DNA from: Nectonema munidae
Lineage: Eukaryota; Nematomorpha; Nectonematoida; Nectonematidae
Direction: 5' to 3'
NCBI GenBank assembly: GCA_030549495.1
Contig: JAUIRK010000168.1
Location: forward strand, 794,107 to 858,106
Length of the DNA: 64,000 nucleotides
The position numbers and the translations under genes were made by a program. Positions 13,801 to 25,800 of the stretch are shown piece after piece; the stretch's first letter is position 1; each line of letters opens with the position of its first letter. Below the pieces are notes generated by a model. That model worked only from the letters and a program-made list of their open reading frames with translations, had not been told where the DNA came from and did no database searches.

Positions 13801-16800
13801 CGAAGTTTAGAAGATCCTTGAAGATGGAAACTTCATTCTTTACATTGCCTACCTGTCAGATATTTTTGGAGTCATGTATCATTTAAATTGTTCTCAGAGC
13901 GCTGAAAGTAACAGCATTGTTTTCTGAATCAAATTGACTGCATTCGTAACTATAGAATAAGTCCATAAGTGGTACACAGCAACAAAAAGGTTGGGAAACC
14001 CTGATGTATAGGAAATCGCCTTTATGTATGCTTCAGTGTATATAGGATTTAATGTTATTTCGAGAATAGGCATATAGGGAAAACAAATTGATTATGATCA
14101 ATAAAAAAACAAATTAACGAAATGACGTGAACATAGCCAAATAATGTTGGCAATGATGAATAAACAAATTAAACACGTTTGATGAGTTGAATTATAGGTT
14201 AAATATTGTATGATGATTGAAGATAATTGCGTCATGTATGATGAGTTTTTAAAATAATATCTTGTAAATTAGCGAAATGACGAGTGCCTCGCGGAATCAT
14301 GTCGGCAATGATGATACAAATTAACACGCTTGATGAGTTGATAATGTATGATGATTGATGATAATTGCATATGGTATGATGAAAATATTTATCTGATGAG
14401 TCAATTAGTAAAATATTGTATGCTTGAAGATAATTACTTCAGGTATATTGATTTTGAAAGTAATATGTTGCATGATCAATGTAAAAACTTTACTTACATC
14501 AGGGCCTTAGACAGGTAGGTTTCCAGAGATGTCAAAGAGTGTGATTCGGGACGTTACTCTCTTTTAATGGATGAAAGTACTTTAACACTGAAGTTCTTCA
14601 GACTCTTGATGAACTCATTGAACTTCCATCAGCTGCTGAACTAGCAGTCGTTAATGATTATCTCAAAAGAAAAGCAGTACCTTTATCCGTATGTGAGATT
14701 CTGGGAGCTCTCAATGAGCAAAAAGAAGCTTTTTCTGATACATATAAATTAGTGTCAGCTTTAGCTTCATTTCCATGCTCCACCGCTATGTGTGAATCAT
14801 CTTTTTAATTTTTGGCCAACATCGATAACCCACAGAGAAGATCAATGCTTAGCTCAAGGAAGTCGAAGCTTTCAATGATGGGATTTGAATCGGAGAGATA
14901 AAAAAAGTGGATTTTATAACTTTTGCAAAATTTTCTCAGTGAAATCAAGAAGATTAGCTTTATTTTAATTTTTGGTTAAAAATTTTTCAAAAATTTTTAT
15001 AATCAAACATTTCATTTGTTTTAACAATTTGAAACTATTTTTGAACCATTGAATTAATTAATGTATATGTTTGAAGAAAGGTAAAAACTGTAAAAATTTA
15101 TTGTTTCCACCCATATAGCTATTAAAAGTTGAAATTATAAACTAAAAAAATTCTATATAATTTTTTGTTTGTGTATTTGAAAAAGATCTTAAAAAAACTT
15201 TTTTTACTTTTTCGAGTGCAAAAATTTTTCGAAAAAATTCAAGCCCCCTCCCCTCCATATCTTATCCTGGCTACGGGTCTGACTTACAAGGCGGAAAAAT
15301 GTGAATATTTTTAAGAGAAATAGTATTGTTCATTAAGAGGACTTTTAATTTTCGAAAAATATTAATGTTTTTTAAGAGTAATAGTATTGTTCATTAAGGA
15401 GGACTTTAAATAGCGGAAAAATATGAATGTTTTTTAAGAGTAATGGTATTGTTCAAATGAGGACTTTAAAAACGGAAAAATGAGAATAAAAATGGTAATG
15501 TTTTTAAGGGTAATGGTATTGTTCACCAAGGAGGACTACCATTATATATTCCTATATACATGGAAATATACCTAATTTGTTTCATTAAAGTATTAGTATC
15601 ATAACAAACTTTCGCGCCATAATGAAACTTATAATAATTTAATTTACTAAATCACAAAAAAAATCCAATAATTGCAAAGCATTTTTACATTGTATGTCAT
15701 GATCAACGAAAATATCGTCAATGAGAATCAATCCAAAACATCATTAAGCATTGCTTTTTTAAACTATTTTTCTTTATCTTTATCCTTTCAGCGCTCATTC
15801 ACGGCTTGCGCTTTTTATTCGATATAAAGCACTTTTTTTAATTCGTTAATTGTGATTTTAATCTATTACTATAGATAACAAAACTTTGACACACACTTTT
15901 CCATAAAAAAATCGATTCTAAAATCAAGCTGTCTTATAATTCGTGAAAATAAATTTAAAAAAGATATTTATATTATTTTTTAAATCAATCAATTTTTTCT
16001 CAGCTCATTTCATTTTTCATAATATGACATAAATTAAATGGCATATCGAGTGTCTATGATTGATATTTTAAAAATGATTTTTACTCATTTAATATTAATG
16101 AGTAAAAAGAAGGGAAGGAAGCCATCCCCCTCTGTACGTGCTTTCTTTAAGATAGTTATTATGAAAATTAGTCCAATAGTAGACTAGTTAGATAATTTTT
16201 CCGTTAGTTAGTTAGTTAGCTAGTTGATTTGCCATGTCACTCCTTGAATTTGTCACCCCTTTAAATTCTTTTTTTTATGTCACTCCTTATTTTTGTCACT
16301 CTTTTTTCTTGTCACTCCTTTGCATTTCTGTATTTCTTATCCTTCTTTTGTCATGTCACTCCTTTAATTTGCCAATCCTCTTATAACAACCCCTTTAATT
16401 TATTCTCATTCTATTTAAGAAATCGGAAAGTATAACGTTAATTCCTGATCTTTTACGAGTAAATCGTGTGTCCCTTTCCTGTGGCAATAACTCCTTTGAT
16501 ACTATCGAATCCACTTTCTTCAACTTCGTTCCGCATTCCTTTTTCATCCACACTTATAAAGTTCCAACCGTTTGTCACAACTGCAAGAAACTACTCGTCG
16601 GCTTATTTAAACAAGGCTATCAATGCAAAGGTTTTTTTTCATTTTTTAAAGTATTTATTTCAATCCAATTTATCACACATTATTTTTACTGGGACTCAGA
16701 ACTATAGTTGGTGTCCAATCGACTTTTTTCTTCGAACAAACTTTTCATCAGCAAAGGAGAAACAAAATTAATTTTATTTATGAATAACTGATATTATGGA

Positions 16801-19800
16801 TAATTTTAACGCACTATATTTCACTATTGTCTTAATTTGAAAATCCATAACAAACCAGCAAAAAAAGTATTAAGTATTTTAAAAGAAGCTGATATAAAAT
16901 CCCAATTTGCTTCAAATATACGAGGAAATCGATCGAAATAAATGATCACTTTTTATAGCTTATTTCTTATTTTTTTTTAATTTTCCATGATATTTATTAA
17001 TTTGAACAGATTTTAGCTATTTGGCTTATTATTGGAGAGTTTTCATAGATTAAGTTTAAGTAAAATATATTATTTTTGACACTTTGATTTAAAAATAAAC
17101 CTTAAAATACCCTTTTAATAGGCCAAATTTAACGAACGATTTATATAAATAAAATAAATAGTAAAATTAAAATGTAAATTATAAAGTTAGAATTAGCTAT
17201 AGCTTATTACCTCTTAGCTACTTCTTATGTATAATATTGTCATATATTCATATATAATATATATAATAATATTCATAATATTAATCTTTCACCCAAACTT
17301 GAATTTAAAGACTAAAATTTTCATGATTTGGCAAATGTTTATTTTCCCAAATATTAACTAGGCAAATGTCGACTGATGAAATATCCGATGAGGAAATCTC
17401 CATTTCCTAACTTTTTAAAGGTCTCAGACGATTCCTTGATAGAAACCGTTTGAAGACCATTTTGTGACACCGTTTTTCCAATAAATCATAATCGCTCTCT
17501 TCAAAAAATCGATTCAAAACGAAATGAGAGTAATATTTTTTAAAAATTCTTCTCAAAAATGGGTGAAAGAAAAAATTTAAATTATATTTGCTAAGTGAAG
17601 ATTAATGTATAGACGCTATGTCTGGGAAAAGGATTTAGTGAGAGAGACTGCTACTATTCTTTTCACCCTATAGCCCCGCCACTGTTCTCTATCTTAAACT
17701 GAACTAAATATTCACCTCCGTATCTCTATCTCTTGCATTTAGAAAACTTAAAGGCTGGCTAAACCCTTTACTTAAGATAGCAAAATGATATTTCGTTTAC
17801 TTCAAGCATCATTATTACCCATGTAAACGTGATTATTCTGCTTTTATTATTATTCACATTTCCTGATTGATTAATATCTTTCTACGTTAATATAACAGTT
17901 ATTCTTTAATGACATTTTGTTTATAATAAAATTATTTCAATCTTAGCAGTCTTCTTGTCCCAACTACATTTATTATTATTAAATTAATACTCTTACGGTT
18001 CGTATAATTTTTTTCTCCTCCATAATTTTTATTTCTTAAGATTGCAAATATAATTCTTGCAAAAAGTGTTTAAAAATGTTCAAGTACCATTGTTCCAATA
18101 GCCAAAACTATGCCACAACTCATTCAGAAGAAATTTCTCGCAGTGAGTACCTTTTCACTTATTAAATTTTTTGCTCTCCTATTCAAAATTACATTCTTGC
18201 ATCGAAAATTTTTTCAGTTTTCTTCAATGAAAAATATTTTAATCTGTATTTGGATTATGATGGATAACTTTTTATGTATCTGGTTCAGCTAACTGATCAT
18301 TTGTAACTTAAAATAATCGTTTTTCCTCTTTCGTTCATAAACTTCTTAAATACGGATGAAAATTTTTAAGCCTATTTTCAAAAAATCTAATAAAATGCAG
18401 TAGCTTATATGGTCAGATTGGAGACAGTTCATCGGCCTCCACCCGCCCTTATAATTTTAGATTATATCAGTGTATATTTCGATTAATTTGTACTTCAGAA
18501 TTTTAAGATGATATGAATAAGTGTTCCTTGTGTAATACAACTAAGCTCAGTTAGGCATTCATTTCCAATGCTTTCTTACATTGAATATTCAGAAAATTTC
18601 TTTTGTTTTATTTTCGAACGTATCATTTCAATAATAATTGGTTTGTTAGAGTAGACCAAAATTTGAACCTAGGGGAAGGAGCGTGTACAAAAATTTTGCA
18701 TTCTAATTTATGCACATACCAATATAACGATTCTTTTTCTCAGCGCGTGTGCTCACAGAAATTGCACCACTGATCTATTATGCCGATGTCTGTTTATTGA
18801 AGTTGCAGTATTTTTCATCGAAAATTAATTAAAAAATCTGTTACGTATGGTATTTAACTGTTTTTTACTGTAAAGCTGAATTTCTCTCATGAATTAATGA
18901 AACTTCTTCTCATATGTTTTTATTTAATATGTGTTCTGCTTTTAACATTTTTATTTCAACCACGCAGTATATTTCTCTGTTTTTCATAAAAGCATAATTC
19001 GTTTCTCCTTTTTTTAATTATTTTCTGTTCCAAGTAAGTTTATTGTAATTTTAAAATCATTGATTCCCTCTTATTGGATGAACTGCATAGTGCATAATAC
19101 AGTGATCTTCGATATTTTTTTATTGTTGTGCACCCCTCAAAGCTAAAATAATTTTGTGGTTCACCAAAAAAGTATTTAGGAGATATAGATATAAGCGCTC
19201 TATAGCCTTTATAGATATAAGCGCTCAAATACACATAAACTACACACCTCATGGCATATGATGCAGACCTCCAAATAAGAGCAAGGAGTTTATGAATCTT
19301 AATCACAATAAAATTTATTATAATAAGTTGTATCATACTGCATCATTTTAAAGTCTTGCATGATTATGTTCCACCTAATTTTATGCAATCCCTAACTTTT
19401 AACCTTGAACTTAACAAACCGATTTTGAGAAAGTATTATTACATGAGTTTACCATTATATAGATTGAAAACATCTAAACAATCAATTGTTTAGAAGCTAA
19501 CCCATTGTTGGAATTTAAACATTGAAATTTTTCAAAATTACTCAAGCTTTTCACACTTAAAAAAAGCCTTAAACTGAATACTTTATTCAATTACAATAAC
19601 TCATAGTTCAAAGCATCGTTTTTTTATACTATTTTTTTGCAAAAAATTCAGATTGTTCATATATTATATATCTATATACATTTTTTTATTATAATTTTTA
19701 TTATGTATCTGTAATTTTTAACTGAATTAGAATATATTCAACATTATTTTATCTATATCATTTTATTAAATCTAACAGAAATATTTCTTGAAGCGGGTTC

Positions 19801-22800
19801 TGTTTTTAACCTTTTGAAATACTTTATTTTCACTTATTTTGTTTTCTTAATTGTGCAAGCTATTTACTATTATTTTTTTTCAATTCAAATTCTGTTATAT
19901 TGAACTCAATATTTTTTTTATGATAATGCATAAGTGATTAGTAAATAAATCTCTCTCTCTCTCTTCATTGGGAACTCTTTTCAACGCATTATTTATGGTT
20001 TTCATTATTAAGGTTTGGCGATGAATAGCGCACTGGGTACCAATTACATGCGCAGATTTTTGCTTAATCAGAATATAAAAACTAGAACCACAAAAAAATT
20101 GCTAAAGCACAGGTCAGAACACACTCTAAGTCGATGTTCTGGCTTAATAACATGTGCTGTAAAAAATTGTCCACATTGTGAAATATTTCTCTTACAATGA
20201 TTCTACTGCTAAGAGTTTTGTAAAACAAAAAATTGTCAAAACGATCTCAATCTCATCAGACATCTCTCCTATTAGCCTTCTAACGGTATCGTTTGACAGG
20301 AAGATATGTTTCAACTTTACAAGTTCGGAAATACATTATACATTCATTATGATACCTTTGCAACAAGTTAACATCAACTGTTATCCTATGCTGTGGAATT
20401 TTTAGACAACAGATATCTTTTGAAACTTTTCAAACCATAGTTAATATTTTGCAAAAAAAATTCTTTGTTATCAAAATGGATTTGTGCAATCGTTCAGCGT
20501 GACGTTTAAAATAGTCAATAGTTATGTTTGAACTCTAGTGCTTCACTTCCAATGCAAGCTTCACTGGACGGGCTTTAGAAAAGTGGATGCTAACACTTCA
20601 GAACACAAAAGGCTTATGTTCATTTTCCCCACCAGGCGTTAATACAGAAAAACCAAATGTCAAATATGAGTCGTCATTTCATTTTTAAACCACTAAGAAA
20701 ATGCACATTTCCATCTATAAAATCAGGCCTGAAAAGCAATAAAAAAGTAAAAATAGTTTGATCATTCTTTTAAATGTGACTTATTGGCTAAAATCACAAA
20801 TGACCCAATATGGATGCAACATGTTGCGCAAACCGATCTACTCAGTGATTCTTTCTCTGTCCCCATAAAACTGCTTCTTCATCGCCTAGGGCACCGCGGA
20901 CTCCATTTTAAAAACCACTTATCTAGAAGGTGGTGTTTTATAATAAATTTTAAAAATTGTAAAAATATATCTCCAAAAAATGTTGAAGATGTGCGCTTCG
21001 GTGTAGTAGGTAGGATAAACAGTTCAATAGAACATATAATAAAGCTGGTTTGGAAGAAATTTATGCGTTAAGCAGATTTTTTTTTTATCTTTTTTTGTCT
21101 ATTTTTTATAAGAGGTGAATTATACAAAAGTTGTATTCGGTCTAGTTTAGTTGTGGTTAGATTTAAGCCTTAAAGAAACTGAGAAATGTAGACTAAATAC
21201 CACTGAAATGAAATTGTTAAGAATACTGCGTAATGTGACTTTAAAATGTAGGGTTAGTAATGAGAAAATAAGAAGTTTTTGTAAAGTCAATGAGATAAAT
21301 TACGTTATGGAAAATCAAAGATTGAGATGGTTTGGCTATTTAAAGAGGTCAAAAGATGTGTTTATTAGGAAAGATTAAAAAGATCAAACTAAAGGCAAAT
21401 AAAAGGGAAGACACAAAATAGCTTGAAAAGAAGTAGTTGAAAATGTTATCGGACATTTAGCTGAATAGACATTTAGCCGAATAGATATTTCACTTAAAAT
21501 ATACAAACAATTTGACAATTTTTGTAGACTTTGCTTTACTTCCAGTAAGTTTGTAAGCTTGTGCTCTATACAAATCGATAGCGTAATTTTTGTTTTCTTT
21601 CTTGTTTCTTAACTTCTGTACACAAATTACCTGATGAATACTTTTATCTATAACAAATTACATGACAAAAATGGTCCATTTTGCCCAATCTCCGTTTGGT
21701 AAAATTTTGGTTCCATTAAATATCCGTCAGCCAAATGACCTGCTACCGAAATTGTTATAGGAAAGAAAAGTTTTCCTCTTTCAAAGATTTTCTTTTACAT
21801 TCTAGAATCTAGATCTGTTTAAAATAGCATCAATATATTATAAGTAATTCTTTAAAAAATCAAAACAACTAGTTTTCATTTTCAAACGAATCCATATTAA
21901 AATCTATATGTAATATAAAATGTTTAAAGAAATAGAGAAAAAAAGTTTTATATAACCCTCATGAGCCATATTTATACGGAGGCGTGAGTAAGTTTGGTAA
22001 GATACTTGACTTAAGATCTTGGGTTGGATCCAGCATCAACCTTTTTTTCATATTTCGACCCAGGCGGTGCAATTGCGCCTTGTCGATGACAACACTGAAA
22101 CGTACCTTTAACTTTATTTAACCTTTCTGAGTCCTAATCCATTCGAGGAATCGGCGAGTGTAGTAAAGTTTTCCGATGTGAATACTTTAAAAATAGGACG
22201 AATTTGACGATTCTCGATTTCGTTTTATCGTCCCTTAATTAATAATGAGACTTTTAATTTATTGTATGTTTGGAAATATATATTATTAAGTTAATTTTTA
22301 AAATCATAATTATATGTTTTTTCTACAAAACATGTTAAGGCATGCCTGATTTGGATAGTGCTGGAAAAGACTCATTTTATTCAACTCCCAAACAATTAGC
22401 AAGAAGTGTTGAAAAACAGTACGAAGAAGAAAAAAGGTAAGTTTATTTTATTACTTTAACCTGCCACAAAACTTAAAATTTTTAATTTTTAAGATCTATT
22501 TCGATAACATAAATTATTATTACTAATTATAACTAATCAAATAATCTGTTTGTAACCGAAATGCCTTCTCGTTGTCTGGATAATGACGTTGAGAATTTAT
22601 TTTTCTGGTATTCTGATGTTATTATTTTTACAATTTCTCCCCAATTTTATATTAGTTTCAGGTCCATCACCAAGGATTGGGGACAGTAAGACTTTTTCCC
22701 CTCATCGCTAAATTTGGAAAAAGATTGAACATAAAATAAATATACTTGAATAAATGTATAAATATTAAAATGAGAACATTATAATTTCCTTTTTATTTCT

Positions 22801-25800
22801 CACCAATCGAATTGAAGTTTTAAAAATCAGAGATTTTTACAAAATATGTTCTCACTGAGGTCATAAAATTGTACTTGTTACCATTTATCAATACTAAAAG
22901 AAAAGTGTTAGGTGTTTCAAATAATTTTTACTTCAACCATCTAACTACCCTTTCAAATCTTATTGTGAAGTCGTTGAAAATCTCTGTTCTAAGGAGATAA
23001 GTTTATAACAAATTAGACAAATATATTGCGTTTCTGTTTCCTTCACTGACAAAGATGACATCTTGTTTTTTCCACATTTGGTAGATTCTTTCATGATACC
23101 AACCATTATAAATACTTAAAAACCCGATTCCGACTCCTAAATTATATTAAATATCGACTCTGATTCCGACTCCGAATTCTATCCCATCTCCGACTCCCAC
23201 CACCCCGGATATATACATTCTATTATAACCAGGTTTACGGAGTTCAGAGTCAATGGAGTCGAAGATTTTGAAGAGATATAGGCAGAGTCGCAATCGGTAT
23301 CTAACAAATTTAAGAGTCTGAGTCACAGTCTCATTTTTTAAGTATTCAGAGTTGCATTTTTGTAAGTACTTGAAGGAGCATTAAACAATATTTCATTCTT
23401 GACGAGTGTATTATACTTTTTTTAGCTTTGACGTGGATAAGGGGATATACTTTGCAATTAATATTTTTCAACATATTTAATTTTACCGAACATAAATATT
23501 TCAAGTGAGGCATTTGTATCAAAATCTTTAAAACATAAATAAATTGATTAAAAACATTTATTCCTGGAATGGAAATATACTTATTTTAAAAGTCCTCTTT
23601 TTAAGATTTAAAGAGACGCCTTTTTTTCAAGATGAACACAAATTTATACAGCAATATTTTTTATAAGTATGAGATTAATTTAATACACTAAAAATTTTTT
23701 GAAGTATTTGTAACCAAATAAATTATACCCCGTCTAAATGCAAAGGTATCGGGCGGTGTTTTGATCGAGAAGACACAATTGCGCCTCTTGTATCGAACTA
23801 TGAGGAAAGAGTAGGCTTGATGCGGATCGAAACCAAGACCCTGAATTATCGAAACCCAGTATCTAACCAACCTTACTCACGCCCCCTTCCTTGCTTAGGA
23901 AAAATGATGGTGTCCTAACCTTTGTGTTTTTCTAATATTAATAAAAATGTTTTTGAAGCTAAAAATCTGATCTTAAATTAAGATATCTGGTTTTGATATC
24001 TTTTGCTGCACCCTTAATAACGAATTGTGCAAGATATAGAATAATCCTGACTTTTCATTCACATGTATTCTATTTTTATGAAAGGAGGCTTAAAGAATCT
24101 AACTTCAAATATGATTTAGTATCTCTTTTTATTTTGATTTAGTATCTCTTTTTTTAGAATAAAAGTTTCTCTTTTACTTTCATGCATTTTCATATTAGTT
24201 ATTTCTATAATGAATAAAAAATTCTGTCGTGACTTTTTTCAAACCCATATTTGTCGCTGTTAGCTGGTTTAATAATCTCGCCCACCCAATTTTAAAATTT
24301 AATTTTTAACTAATTCGGAGTTGTTTAAATTATTATAGAGTTTATTTTTTCCATTTTTTGTTTTAGTCAAATACCACTACAAAGAATCGTTGTTTCTCAC
24401 AATTACACAAATGAAGGCGATTCTTTCATCATTATCAAGAGAGGATATGTTGTTTATCAAAATGAATTATCCAAACAATTAAATACTCACTTTTGGTGCC
24501 TTGATAGCTCTAAAATTGTTATCTACCTTAATAAAAATCAAAATAATATAATTGAGGTATATTTATTATTACATCTGTTTTCTTCTCAATATTTTCTGTT
24601 CCTTTTCATCAAATAGTTTCATTGTCAAATTTTTTAATTCAAAAATCTCAAAAATTATAGGCATTGAATAAGTTACGACCCCATTCTTGGCGAAGTGTGG
24701 TCAATTTTATATAATTTGTCCATAAATTTTTTAGATTATCAATATTTTTTCTATCATTTTGAAAAAGTTTCAATAAAATTTTTTTGTCCCCTTTCTTCTC
24801 CTAAAATATTTTTGATACTCTTTTATATACCCAATCTTCAAAAAGATGAACGCTGGGAGTGGATCACTTATATTGTTACTATAAACAATTATAATTTACC
24901 ATATTCCTTCATTTATACGGGTTTATGATGTGATATATAATTAATTTACGACAAAGTTGTGAAAATTGTGTTTTTTGGATAAATCTGCAACAAATAGATT
25001 TTAAATAATTTAATACCTCTCAACTATTTAAATTCATTCAAAGTTTATCATTTTTGTAATTTCAGTATAACGTATTATCTTATATTATTTATTATGATTT
25101 TTAGGAAATATTATTATCAGATATATCCTTAATCAAGAAATTGGAGTTTGCACAAAAAACATATTTCAACGAAAAGTTACAGTATCCATTTATCTTTCAA
25201 ATTGTTTTGATAAAATTTACATTGGTCGTAAGCGACAGCCTTCTACAAAATTCTGAAGAATCCGCAAGTTTCAAATCAGCTAAAAGCTGGTTTGACTCCT
25301 TGAACCAAGCTCTGATTCCATTTACTGATATTAAAGATTGCCTGAATGAAGAAAATTTTAAAGAATTTAAACAAGTTTTTACCAATACTTTTAATTTAAC
25401 CTTAAGAATTCTATATTGATCTATATATACATACAAATAGATATAAAAACTCCATTTTTACATTAAGTTAGTCCTTTTTTCACTTAATATTTTACGTACG
25501 TATTTTTTTGCTTTAATTTGTCGATTTCTTATGTTATAATCATAAGGTTTGGCAGAATTATTAGTATTGCTTAGCATAAAATGATTACTACAGTCGAATT
25601 GTGAAATTGAATAGATCGTTAGTATTAAAATTAAGTTTTTTGACATTTACTTTACCTTTAGAATAGACATTTTCGCGGTGTTTAGCTTAAAAAATCTTTA
25701 CTTCATTCCCACAACTAAGTTTTCTTGAAAATTTATTTTTGAACCACCAAAAAACTTTTTTTAATCTCGTCCTACTTTAAAATTATTTTGAAAGGTACAA

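Noticed and set aside
20784-21071. 95-codon frame just upstream of the LINE remnant
   Set aside because: Does not read as reverse transcriptase and has no other recognisable motif.
25141-25436. Overlapping minus-strand frame of 79 codons over PKD exon 7
   Set aside because: Shadow of the PH-domain exon, which has clear family similarity and matching splice phases.
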